A stretch of DNA of 64,000 nucleotides. It comes from Pseudolactococcus insecticola. GTDB lineage: Bacteria > Bacillota > Bacilli > Lactobacillales > Streptococcaceae. Each line of letters starts with the position of its first letter. Within the stretch, counting starts at the first letter, position 1. Where the stretch lies: positions 110,522 to 174,521 of the forward strand of contig NZ_BLLH01000003.1 in the NCBI RefSeq assembly GCF_011170065.1, in the 5' to 3' direction. The position numbers were made by a program, and so were the translations under genes. Below the pieces are notes generated by a model, which was not told where the DNA came from, made no database searches, and was given only the letters and a program-made list of their open reading frames with translations. This document shows, piece by piece, positions 47,735-55,864 of this stretch.

Positions 47735-48850
47735 TTAAACGTTAAATCTAAATTCCATGATATCGCCATCTTGAACGACATATTCTTTACCTTCTTCTCG
47801 TAGACGTCCAGCTTCTTTGACCGCTTTTTCAGAGCCATATTTGATGAGATCATCATAGGACATAGTCACCGCACGGATGAAGCCTTTTTCAAAGTCTGAG
47901 TGAATGATGCCGGCGGCGCCTGGTGCTTTGATGCCACGCTTGAACGTCCATGCGCGAACTTCCTTTTCGCCCGCTGTAAAGTAAGTACCAAGCCCAAGCA
48001 AGTGATAAGCGACTTGTGTCAACTTGTCAACGCCAGATTCGCTTAAGCCGATGGCTTCTAGAAACTCAGCTTTTTCGTCTGTTTCGAGTTCAGCGATTTC
48101 TTCTTCCACACGTGCTGAGATGACCACGGTGTCAGCGTTCTCAGTGGCTGCAAAGTCACGGATTTGTTTGACGTAGTCGATAGACTCAGGATCGCCAACC
48201 TCATCTTCTGAAACATTTGCCACGTACAAAACGGGTTTCGTTGTCAACAAGAACAAAGATTTGACTACCTTTAACTCATCATCTTCAAAGTCGACTGTCC
48301 GGGCTGATTTTCCTGCTTCAAGCACAGGTTTGATCTTTTCGAGGACTTTGAACTCAAGTACCGCGTCTTTATCTTTTTGTGTGCGTGCGATTTTTTCAAC
48401 ACGGGCGTAACGTTTATTGACAGACTCAAGATCGGCTAAAATCAGCTCAAGATTGATCGTATCGATGTCAGCGAGCGGATCAACAAAGGCATCCTCACGT
48501 CCTTGTTCGCGCATGACATTTTCATCATCAAAAGCACGAACCACATGGACAATGGCATCAACTTCGCGGATATTTGCGAGGAACTTATTGCCGAGGCCTT
48601 CACCTTTTGAGGCACCTTTAACAATCCCCGCAATATCTGTAAACTCAAAGGTTGTCGGGATCGTCTTTTTAGGTTTGATGAGTTCGGTGATTTTTGTGAG
48701 ACGCGCGTCTGGCACTTCGACCGTACCTACGTTTGGGTCGATGGTCGCAAAGGGATAATTTGCAGCCTCCGCGCCAGCTTGTGTGATTGCGTTAAATAAT
48801 GTAGATTTTCCGACGTTGGGCAAGCCCACGATTCCTGCTGTTAAAGCCAT
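47735..48850 (-). CDS. ychF: Ribosome-binding Obg-like ATPase YchF
   Basis: 371 aa. G1 motif [16 protein letters not shown]3 [17 protein letters not shown], and NVSEDE in place of NKxD, which gives ATP preference. The C-terminal TGS domain holds [22 protein letters not shown]. Start MALTAGIVG is canonical, and an in-frame TAA lies two codons upstream. The SD AAAGGAG lies about 37 nt before ATG, with a hairpin in between. Confidence 0.96.
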   Translation of the reverse strand: MALTAGIVGLPNVGKSTLFNAITQAGAEAANYPFATIDPNVGTVEVPDARLTKITELIKPKKTIPTTFEFTDIAGIVKGASKGEGLGNKFLANIREVDAIVHVVRAFDDENVMREQGREDAFVDPLADIDTINLELILADLESVNKRYARVEKIARTQKDKDAVLEFKVLEKIKPVLEAGKSARTVDFEDDELKVVKSLFLLTTKPVLYVANVSEDEVGDPESIDYVKQIRDFAATENADTVVISARVEEEIAELETDEKAEFLEAIGLSESGVDKLTQVAYHLLGLGTYFTAGEKEVRAWTFKRGIKAPGAAGIIHSDFEKGFIRAVTMSYDDLIKYGSEKAVKEAGRLREEGKEYVVQDGDIMEFRFNV

Positions 48851-48861
48851 AAGTTAGATAT

Positions 48862-48884
48862 GAGCTGAGAAAAATTCTGAGCTC
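48862..48884 (-). promoter_or_regulatory. ychF leader hairpin between Shine-Dalgarno and start codon
   Basis: Minus strand GAGCT-C-AGAA pairs with TTCT-C-AGCTC (one C-C mismatch), loop TTT. SD AAAGGAG (48894-48888) is 3 nt before the stem, and ATG is 11 nt after it. Without folding, the SD is too far from the start. Confidence 0.65.
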
Positions 48885-48911
48885 AATCTCCTTTCTTTTT
48901 TCAATTTTTTG

Positions 48912-49106
48912 TTAATTGAGTATTGTTTTCATTTTTTGATTAAAATCATGTCGAGACATCATGACCACGTGATCGCAATTGGTGCAGCGAATTTTGATAT
49001 CTGCACCGAGGCGCAGAATTTCCCAACGATTCGCTTTTTTACCTGTTGATTTGACGACACAGGCGTGCGGTTTTTTCATTTCAACAAAATCACCTAAAAC
49101 GTACAT
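48912..49106 (-). CDS. DUF951 family small protein
   Basis: 64 aa. Family pattern: GDFVEMKKPHACVVKS, then WEILRLGADIKIRCTNCDHVVMMSR. This is a small RNA/zinc-ribbon-like beta protein of unknown function. It usually sits beside ychF, as here. SD GGAGGG. The CTNC pair is retained. Confidence 0.88.
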   Translation of the reverse strand: MYVLGDFVEMKKPHACVVKSTGKKANRWEILRLGADIKIRCTNCDHVVMMSRHDFNQKMKTILN

Positions 49107-49163
49107 AAAACCCTCCGTCTCAATAATTCTTTTTCACTACATTTTAACAAAAAGTGTCTAAAA

Positions 49164-49185
49164 AAACAACCGTAGGCGATTGTTT
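49164..49185 (-). terminator. Terminator after the WxL-interacting-type gene
   Basis: Minus strand AAACAATCG pairs with CGGTTGTTT (one T-G wobble), followed by T residues, about 30 bp after the stop. Confidence 0.75.
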
Positions 49186-49214
49186 GTCATGATTTCCGTT
49201 GTCTATCTGATGCG

Positions 49215-50129
49215 CTATTTATTACAAGATGATTTACGATTGATGAGCCAGAGCTGTACGCCAATACCAAGGGCAAGCAAGGTAACAAGTCCTGAAATTG
49301 CGCGTAGAAACCACGCGTTTCGGCCAGTATCAGGAAGTTTTTTAAGGCCGTTTAGCTTGTCCACTTGTGTCTGTGTGAGCACAAAGTTAGCCTTAAAATG
49401 CCAGCTCTTATCTGCTGTTTTAGCTGTAATATCTGTCAAATAACGGCCGACCTGAAAACTTTTACCCAAAGGTAGCAGGATTTCAATTTTACTATTAGGC
49501 GCGATCTTGCTAAAGTCATGATTTTCTGTTTTACCGCCGTCCATGCCAAGCGTCTTACTGGTAATTTTGACATCTTTGAGCCAGGCGTTGCTAGCATTTT
49601 TCAGGGTGATTCGTACTGCACGCTTTCCGTCAATGTTTGTGGGCTCTGATTTGACCAGCTGCAGTTTTTCGGTAGCCTTATTATCATTTTTACGGACATT
49701 GATCATATACTCAAAATAATAGCCGATGTCGTCTTGAATAAATAAAATGGCGTTTGAAATCTCACCGTCAAAATCGCTTTTGAACGTATCAGCATCAAAA
49801 GTGATGGTGATTTTTTTACTTTGCTTGGCGGCAAGAGCCACTGTTTTAGGCGCCTTCAAGAAGCTTTCACTACTAGAAAAAGTTTGGTTGCCATGCGTAT
49901 CAAGCCCAGGATAGCTTGTTTTGATGAGAATGTTGATGGGCTCATCAGACTCGTTTTTTAGTTCAAATGTCAGTACTTTTCCTGTTTCGTACTTGCTTGA
50001 AATCGTTGATTCTGACAAGGTTTGACCACTATCAAGAATCGGTTTTACAGTAAAATCCATCTCATTTGCATAGACGTGAGCGACTGCAAAACTTGCGATT
50101 AAAATGAGAATACTGATTATTTTTTTCAT
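49215..50129 (-). CDS. WxL-interacting-type (DUF916/DUF3324) surface protein with LPDTG sortase motif
   Basis: 304 aa with a signal peptide (1-21, ending VYA). The N-terminal beta domain (about 22-150, peptidoglycan-binding type) has SSKYETGKVLTFELKNES and DFDGEISNAILFIQDDIGYYFEYMI. A DUF3324-like domain follows (about 160-255). Near the C-terminus LPDTG, a hydrophobic segment and a basic tail form a sortase-type signal. Typical family members sit in operons with WxL proteins and lack LPxTG; here no WxL gene is adjacent. Role inferred as wall-surface scaffold. Confidence 0.8.
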   Translation of the reverse strand: MKKIISILILIASFAVAHVYANEMDFTVKPILDSGQTLSESTISSKYETGKVLTFELKNESDEPINILIKTSYPGLDTHGNQTFSSSESFLKAPKTVALAAKQSKKITITFDADTFKSDFDGEISNAILFIQDDIGYYFEYMINVRKNDNKATEKLQLVKSEPTNIDGKRAVRITLKNASNAWLKDVKITSKTLGMDGGKTENHDFSKIAPNSKIEILLPLGKSFQVGRYLTDITAKTADKSWHFKANFVLTQTQVDKLNGLKKLPDTGRNAWFLRAISGLVTLLALGIGVQLWLINRKSSCNK

Positions 50130-50253
50130 ATTTACCCCTAATTTTTCGACTTGTTATGGGTTTAATTATAACATAGCCTGTCACCAGGTAAAAATGTTAT
50201 AGGTAATGTCGTCAGAAACAGTTGCGTGTGGCTATGCAAGACGCTTGAAAATA

Positions 50254-50262
50254 TGATATAAT
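50254..50262 (+). promoter_or_regulatory. Extended -10 promoter of the rqcP operon, leaderless geometry
   Basis: TGA-TATAAT ends 7 nt before ATG 50270. AGGA lies between but only 2 nt from ATG, too close to act as an SD. Confidence 0.6.
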
Positions 50263-50269
50263 CTAGGAT

Positions 50270-50536
50270 ATGAGATTAGATAAATATTTGAAAGTTTCGC
50301 GGGTGATTAAGCGGCGTACAGTGGCTAAAGAAGTTGCTGATAAGGGCCGTATTAAACTCAACGGCATTCTGGCTAAAAGTTCGTCAGATGTTAAGTTTAA
50401 TGACGTTCTGACGATTACATTTGGTAATAAAATCTTGGAAATTCGTGTGCTTGAAACAAAAGACTCGACAAAAAAAGAAGATGCCGAAAAAATGTACGAA
50501 ATTATCTCGGAAACTCGAGTCAATCAAGGAGAATAA
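50270..50536 (+). CDS. rqcP: S4-domain RNA-binding protein RqcP (YabO/Hsp15-like)
   Basis: 88 aa S4 protein: [32 protein letters not shown]. In Bacillus RqcP joins RqcH on the 50S subunit in alanine tailing of stalled chains. First gene of a run through hpt, matching the conserved streptococcal order. The start has no well-placed SD. Confidence 0.9.
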   Translation: MRLDKYLKVSRVIKRRTVAKEVADKGRIKLNGILAKSSSDVKFNDVLTITFGNKILEIRVLETKDSTKKEDAEKMYEIISETRVNQGE

Positions 50537-50540
50537 TCGC

Positions 50541-50930
50541 ATGGCAGAAAAGAAAATTGTCCGCCTAAATAACGAGTTTACCAATCAACGCTTAAATGAT
50601 ATCCAAACTTCCTACAAAAAGGCACCAAAACGTAAGCATTTGGGGCTGATTTTGGTTGCTGTGATTTTGGTTATGGCGTTGCCTGCAATCAATCTGGTCA
50701 AATCCTATGAAACCTTGCAAAGTCGTGAGGCACTTAAAACAAAATACGAAGCTAAGTCTGCTAGTTTAGATAAAAAAATTGCGACCAAAAAAGCTGACAT
50801 TGTCAAGCTGAAAAATCCTATTTTTATCGAAAAGTATGCGCGCGCCAAGTACTACTACTCTAAAGACGGCGAAAAAGTCTTCTCGATTCCAGACTTGTCT
50901 GACGGTGGCGTTGTTAAAACAAGCAAATGA
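50541..50930 (+). CDS. divIC: Septum formation initiator DivIC (FtsB-like)
   Basis: 129 aa from ATG 50541, chosen because AAGGAG lies 8-9 nt upstream; a longer in-frame reading from 50421 overlaps rqcP. One membrane segment (about 34-52) is followed by an extracellular coiled coil (about 60-95) and the conserved FIEKYARAKYYYSKDGEKVF. Part of the FtsL/DivIC/DivIB complex that activates septal wall synthesis. Confidence 0.92.
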   Translation: MAEKKIVRLNNEFTNQRLNDIQTSYKKAPKRKHLGLILVAVILVMALPAINLVKSYETLQSREALKTKYEAKSASLDKKIATKKADIVKLKNPIFIEKYARAKYYYSKDGEKVFSIPDLSDGGVVKTSK

Positions 50931-51223
50931 TTGGTAAAGTTCAAAACATCACACGTTTCGGCGTTTTCGTGACATTTAAAGTAAATGAAGATGAAAAAAC
51001 AGGTTTACTGCGCTGGTCATCACTGCCTAAGCACGCTAAGAGTGAAAAATTTTTCAAAGATGAGCGAGTCGAGGTTGACATTATCAAACGACATCCAGAC
51101 GGAAAAGTTGATCTGGCGCTGACCGAACTTGATTTTCGTGAAAAATACGCAACTATACTAACGAAGACAGCTGATACATTGCAAAGCTTACATGAAAAAA
51201 ATCAGAGGATAAGAGATCTATGA
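50927..51223 (+). CDS. S1-domain RNA-binding protein
   Basis: 98 aa. A single S1 OB-fold: GKVQNITRFGVFVTF, TGLLRWSSLP, then VEVDIIKRHPDGKVDLALTEL. The C-terminal 25 residues are helical. YabR-like; relatives in the same operon position bind RNA but have no fixed function. Overlaps divIC by 4 bp (ATGA) and the next gene by 4 bp. Confidence 0.85.
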   Translation: MIGKVQNITRFGVFVTFKVNEDEKTGLLRWSSLPKHAKSEKFFKDERVEVDIIKRHPDGKVDLALTELDFREKYATILTKTADTLQSLHEKNQRIRDL

Positions 51224-52668
51224 CGACTGCAAATGGACAACTAAACGACGGCCGTGAGGTGTATCTAAATGGCGAACGCGTGGCAGATATGGCAAGTGAG
51301 CCAGTTTTTTCACGGACGTTAAAGGTCATCCAACGCTATTATGAGCTACAAAAAGAAAATAAAAACCATACGTTTTTTAACAATGGCATCGAAAGCTCTA
51401 TCATGTTTTTAGCGCCGAAAACGACCAAAGATCTGGAGAAAAAACGTCGTATCTACGAAGAAGTTGCGCGTGAGTCTTACGGTATGCTTGGTCGGACACC
51501 GGATTTTATCAATACTGGCGTTGCGATTTTGGCGAATTATGCAGATGTTTTAGGCGTTGACCAAGTCAATCCGGCACTTGATTATGCACAAAATGCGAAA
51601 AATTGGGCGAAGCATGTCAAGTTTGATGATGTTTTTGTCAGTCACGCCATTCAAAATCCGCAGATTGACCGTCAGAAAACGTTGACAGAGCTGCTAAATG
51701 CAGGCAATGAGTTTGCTGGCGTCTGGATAAAAGAGCGTCGTGAGGATGGCGTGATCGTCAGAGGAGCTAAGCAAGTCAATACGCTTGCACCACTTGCTGA
51801 TGAACTCCTGATTTTTAACTTACCGGGCCTATCGTCAGAGGATAAAAACTTTGCGCTTGCTTTTGCGCTACCTATCGCAACGCCAGGCGTCAAGATCATT
51901 TGCCGCAAAACGACTATGCACTTGGACCACTCACTTGCTGACTATCCACTGTCAAACGCCTTTGACGAGATGGATGCTTTTATCGTATTTGACGATGTTT
52001 TTGTGCCAAATGATGCACTTCTTGTCTGTGGCGATGTCGACAAATCAAATGCCTTTTTTGAAAAGAGTGGCCTGTTTAACCACACGGCGCACCAAGATGA
52101 AGTTCGCGGGTTTGTCAAGCTAGAGTTTGTGACGGGAATCGCGGTTAGATTAGCTGAGAAGCTCGGTCTATCAGGATTTCAGCGGGTAGAAGAGATGCTT
52201 GGCCAGCTGTCTGTCAATCTCGAGATGATTCGCTCAAGTATCATCGCAAGCGAAGTCACAGGCAAGATGGAAAATGGTGTTTTTACACCAAATATGCAGA
52301 CATTGCTCGCTGTGCGTGCGACTTTGACTGGTTACTATGATGAAGCATTGCGCGTGATTGCTGAATTTTCAGCAGGATCAGCAGTTGGTGTTCCTGATTT
52401 TCGTCAATTTAGCAATGTCGAGATTTCAACGATGCTAAAAGATGCCTTGACAAGTGAGCAGATTACCGCTGAGGAACGGACCCTTCTGCTTAATCTTGCT
52501 TGGGATATTACGAGTGAAAGTTTTGGACAACGTCAACGTGTCTACGAGTTTCTACACGGTGGTAATCCGATGTTTATCCGCATGCAACATCTAGCGAAAA
52601 CAGATTTGACACAGGCAAATGCTATGATTGATAAGGTTTTAGAAAATGCAAGAAACGATCAAAATTAA
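51220..52668 (+). CDS. 4-hydroxyphenylacetate 3-hydroxylase (HpaB)-family flavoprotein
   Basis: 482 aa, resembling the acyl-CoA-dehydrogenase-fold oxygenase component HpaB. Seen: N-terminal SEPVFSRTLKVIQRYYELQ, the central beta domain with VRGAKQVNTLAPLADELLIF, FDDVFVPNDALLVCGD, and the helical end with NPMFIRMQHLAKTDLTQA. The family hydroxylates phenols with FADH2 from a separate reductase (HpaC); none is nearby. ATGA overlaps on both sides place it firmly in the divIC-tilS operon, an odd home for such an enzyme. The substrate is unknown. Confidence 0.78.
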   Translation: MTTANGQLNDGREVYLNGERVADMASEPVFSRTLKVIQRYYELQKENKNHTFFNNGIESSIMFLAPKTTKDLEKKRRIYEEVARESYGMLGRTPDFINTGVAILANYADVLGVDQVNPALDYAQNAKNWAKHVKFDDVFVSHAIQNPQIDRQKTLTELLNAGNEFAGVWIKERREDGVIVRGAKQVNTLAPLADELLIFNLPGLSSEDKNFALAFALPIATPGVKIICRKTTMHLDHSLADYPLSNAFDEMDAFIVFDDVFVPNDALLVCGDVDKSNAFFEKSGLFNHTAHQDEVRGFVKLEFVTGIAVRLAEKLGLSGFQRVEEMLGQLSVNLEMIRSSIIASEVTGKMENGVFTPNMQTLLAVRATLTGYYDEALRVIAEFSAGSAVGVPDFRQFSNVEISTMLKDALTSEQITAEERTLLLNLAWDITSESFGQRQRVYEFLHGGNPMFIRMQHLAKTDLTQANAMIDKVLENARNDQN

Positions 52669-53986
52669 CAAAATAAATATTTTGCAATGGCTGGTTCTAG
52701 TGACAATGGTTGCGCCAGCTTTTTTTACATGGCCACCAAAAACAGAAGTTGTGAGTTCACAAACACGCGCAAAGGCTGATGCAAGTCAAAAACCCCCGAG
52801 TGAAATACCGCCGAAAAGTCAAACATGGCAAGCCATTCCAAAACGCGCTGTCACCTTGACTACTGTCAAAAGTTATGCAGATGCCCATCTGACGAAAGTT
52901 TCAAAACAAATACCTGCACGGACGCATTTGTCTATCAAGACGATTAGTGCTTCTGGTAAGGCTTTTGAGCTGACTGATGGCACATTTATTAAAAATGACA
53001 AAGTACAAGTTGCTTCTGATGTGATACTATCTACACAAGATATTAACCAAATCATATATATCACAAAGCCATCAGACGTACTTTACACACCATTTACAAC
53101 TTACGACAATCAAGTTTACAGTAAGTTGACAAGTGGACAAAAATTAGTAGCTGATAAGATAGCGAAAACAAACTGGGGGACATACTATCAAGTTAGTTTT
53201 GATGGTGGGAAAACTGGCTGGATAAGCAAGGATAGCTTGACTGAGAAAAATCCGAAGCTAGATAAAGTTCAAGCGCTACTCAATCAAAAATACAATAAAT
53301 CTGCCTACTCAATCTATGTCAAGCAACTTGACAGCACATTTACAGCAGGTGTCAATCAAACAGAAAAAATGTATTCAGCCAGTCTCAGTAAATTACCAAT
53401 TCTGTACTGGACACAAGAGCAGATCAATAAAGGCAACGCAAGTTTATCTGATCAGCTCACCTACAATGATCTAGTAAATTCCTGGGCTGGCGCTTTTAAG
53501 CCGGCTGGGACAGGATTCTTGCCTAAAACAGCCAATAATCAAAAGTACAGTCTATTAGACCTGATCAACCGCACGGCAAAGGACTCTGACAATGTCGGTA
53601 GCAATATGCTCGCCTATTATGAAACAGGGAAGTTTTCTGACACGTATCAGGCAGCTATCGCTGAAATTGCAGGTCAGGCTTGGGATCCAGACACCCGACT
53701 TGCCTCATCAGAAATGGTCGGACGCGTGCTGGAATCCTTGTATCAGGCTGGCGGTGCAGGTTTTAACGCGCTCATTGGCACAGACTATGACAATGAGCGC
53801 ATCCCAGCACAACTGCCTAAAACACTCAAGGTCGCACATAAGATTGGAACAGCAGACGAATTTAACCACGATGCTGCAATCGTCTTTACATCAGAACCTT
53901 ATATTCTAGTGATTGAGACCAACGACAACTCAAATAACGACGTACTTGCGAACATCTCCAAAGACATTTACGAGGTAATGAAATGA
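52646..53986 (+). CDS. Membrane-anchored class A beta-lactamase-like serine hydrolase
   Basis: 446 aa. One N-terminal membrane segment (about 11-27), a Pro/Ser linker, and an SH3/GW-like part ending in TNWGTYYQVSFDGGKTGWISKDSL (about 185-208). The serine hydrolase domain (about 215-446) has SxxK as SLSK, SDN as KDSDNVGSN and a KTG-equivalent HKIGTAD. Streptococci carry a similar gene at this spot before tilS. Likely a penicillin-recognising wall protein rather than a resistance enzyme. Overlaps the HpaB-like gene by 23 bp. Confidence 0.85.
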   Translation: MQETIKINKINILQWLVLVTMVAPAFFTWPPKTEVVSSQTRAKADASQKPPSEIPPKSQTWQAIPKRAVTLTTVKSYADAHLTKVSKQIPARTHLSIKTISASGKAFELTDGTFIKNDKVQVASDVILSTQDINQIIYITKPSDVLYTPFTTYDNQVYSKLTSGQKLVADKIAKTNWGTYYQVSFDGGKTGWISKDSLTEKNPKLDKVQALLNQKYNKSAYSIYVKQLDSTFTAGVNQTEKMYSASLSKLPILYWTQEQINKGNASLSDQLTYNDLVNSWAGAFKPAGTGFLPKTANNQKYSLLDLINRTAKDSDNVGSNMLAYYETGKFSDTYQAAIAEIAGQAWDPDTRLASSEMVGRVLESLYQAGGAGFNALIGTDYDNERIPAQLPKTLKVAHKIGTADEFNHDAAIVFTSEPYILVIETNDNSNNDVLANISKDIYEVMK

Positions 53987-55221
53987 AACCCTATGAAAAA
54001 TTTTTGAAAATCGCTCAGGAAAAAGGCTATTTTGAAAAGCACGAGACGGTTTTGATTGCCTTATCTGGTGGTCTTGACTCCATGACTCTCTTTAACTGGC
54101 TTTATCGTGCCAAAGAAACGCTTGACATCAGACTTTCGGTTGCGCATGTCAATCATAAACAACGCGACGCTTCTGATAATGAAGAGAAAGCTTTACGCGC
54201 AAAAATGCTAGAGCTCAAAATCCCTTTTTATACAGCCAGTTTTACAGGAACTTTTTCTGAAGAAAAGGCACGGCATTTTCGCTATGATTTTTTTGAAACG
54301 ATCATGGAGGAAAATAGTATCACCGCCCTTGTCACTGCGCATCACAAGAACGATCTGACGGAAAATTTCTTGATTCGTCAGATTCGTGGCTCGCGTTTGC
54401 GCTATCTGACGGGTATGGAAGAGGTTCAGGATTTTGGTGATTCTCGTCAGAAGCTTGAGCTGATTAGGCCGCTCCTGTCGTTTGAAAAATCTGAGTTTAA
54501 TGCCTCAGATTATTTTGAGGATGCGTCAAATGCTGGCAATGATTTTCTGAGAAATCGCGTCAGAAATACTTACTTACCCGCGTTTGAAAAGGAAAATCCA
54601 CGGTTTGAGGAAAATCTGACCAGCCTAACAGACGAAATCAAACGTGCCATGGCCATTGTGACCTACAGTGGTCGTGCTTTTGCTGCAGCAAGTAAGATTG
54701 ATCTGATCGAATTTTCAAGAGAAATTGACGATTTGCAATATTTTATTTTACAAGAATATATCGCAAAATTCCCTGAACTTGAAGTTTCAAAAGCACAATT
54801 TGATGAGTTACTACACATCATCAAACGTGATGGTCAGTACTTCCACGCCATTTCAAGTGATTATAATTTCGTCAAAGACCGTTATTATTTTTATATAGAA
54901 GAGCGTTCAAAAGCAACAGAGTTTGAAACGTCTCTGACGCCATTTGCGACTGGAGATTTTGCAGAAATTACCTTACCTGAACATGGTCAAATCGTCATCA
55001 GAAAGCGTGAAGCTGGGGACCGCATTACTGTTAATGGTATTGATAAAAAACTACGTCGTTATTTTATTGATCAAAAAATTTCACTCAAAAAACGTGGGAA
55101 TCCGCTGATTGTTGTAGAGAATCAGATTTATGGGGTGCTTGATGTCATCGATACAGATTTGAGTAAATCTTTAAAACATGATAAAATGGGACGAACGCTT
55201 TATTATAGAGAAAAGAGATAA
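53983..55221 (+). CDS. tilS: tRNA(Ile)-lysidine synthetase
   Basis: 412 aa. The PP-loop is ALSGGLDSMTLF, and TAHHKNDLTENFLIRQIRGS is typical. It converts C34 of tRNA-Ile(CAU) to lysidine so that AUA is read as Ile; essential. The C-terminal part ends in the conserved KKRGNPLIVVENQIYGVLDV. Overlaps the preceding gene by 4 bp. Confidence 0.95.
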   Translation: MKPYEKFLKIAQEKGYFEKHETVLIALSGGLDSMTLFNWLYRAKETLDIRLSVAHVNHKQRDASDNEEKALRAKMLELKIPFYTASFTGTFSEEKARHFRYDFFETIMEENSITALVTAHHKNDLTENFLIRQIRGSRLRYLTGMEEVQDFGDSRQKLELIRPLLSFEKSEFNASDYFEDASNAGNDFLRNRVRNTYLPAFEKENPRFEENLTSLTDEIKRAMAIVTYSGRAFAAASKIDLIEFSREIDDLQYFILQEYIAKFPELEVSKAQFDELLHIIKRDGQYFHAISSDYNFVKDRYYFYIEERSKATEFETSLTPFATGDFAEITLPEHGQIVIRKREAGDRITVNGIDKKLRRYFIDQKISLKKRGNPLIVVENQIYGVLDVIDTDLSKSLKHDKMGRTLYYREKR

Positions 55222-55229
55222 ACTAACAA

Positions 55230-55772
55230 ATGTTAAAAGATGCAATCAAGAAAATTTTAGTAACAGAAGACGAGATTATCACAAAATCGCGTGAGCTCGG
55301 AGAAATTTTGACGACGGAATATCAAGGTAAAAATCCACTCATGGTCGCAATTCTGAAAGGATCAGTACCGTTTTTTGCAGAGTTGACCAAGCGAATCGAC
55401 ACGCATATCGAGATGGATTTTATGGTCGTCTCAAGTTACCACGGTGGCACGTCATCGTCTGGCGAAGTCAAGATGATCAAGGATCTCGATACATCTGTTG
55501 AAGGTCGCGACATTGTCATTGTTGAAGATATTATTGACACAGGTCGTACACTTTTGTATCTGAAAGAGCTGCTGCTCCATCGCAAGGCGAATTCAGTCAA
55601 AATCGTAACACTTGTTGATAAGCCTGAAGGACGTGTTGTTTCTATCGATGCTGATTACGTTGGTTTTAGCTTGCCTAATGAGTTTTTAGTCGGATTTGGT
55701 CTGGACTACGATGAAAATTATCGTAATCTGCCCTACATTGGCGTGCTCAAGGAAGAAATTTATCAGTCTTAA
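55230..55772 (+). CDS. hpt: Hypoxanthine phosphoribosyltransferase
   Basis: 180 aa purine salvage enzyme. The PRPP loop is [30 protein letters not shown] and [14 protein letters not shown] are further conserved parts. Eight bp after tilS, in the conserved tilS-hpt-ftsH order. In Bacillus, Hpt and TilS together regulate ftsH. Confidence 0.95.
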   Translation: MLKDAIKKILVTEDEIITKSRELGEILTTEYQGKNPLMVAILKGSVPFFAELTKRIDTHIEMDFMVVSSYHGGTSSSGEVKMIKDLDTSVEGRDIVIVEDIIDTGRTLLYLKELLLHRKANSVKIVTLVDKPEGRVVSIDADYVGFSLPNEFLVGFGLDYDENYRNLPYIGVLKEEIYQS

Positions 55773-55803
55773 GACCGATATTGACTAAAACTGACCTTTA
55801 TCA

Positions 55804-55832
55804 TGGACAATTCGCCTAAAATTTGTCATAAT
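55804..55832 (+). promoter_or_regulatory. ftsH promoter
   Basis: TGGACA (55804-55809), 17-bp spacer, CATAAT (55827-55832), about 32 bp before ATG 55865. SD AAGGAA. Confidence 0.65.
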
Positions 55833-55864
55833 ATCTGAATAAAACAAAATTAGATAAGGAATCT

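Noticed and set aside
50420..50540. N-terminal extension of divIC overlapping rqcP
   Set aside because: The basic, Lys-rich extension has no family match, and AAGGAG fits ATG 50541.
35114..52356. GCGCGTG heptamers (lactococcal Chi) at 34443, 35114, 52350 and elsewhere
   Set aside because: They match the known RexAB Chi sequence, but the spacing seems ordinary, and no density test is possible by eye.
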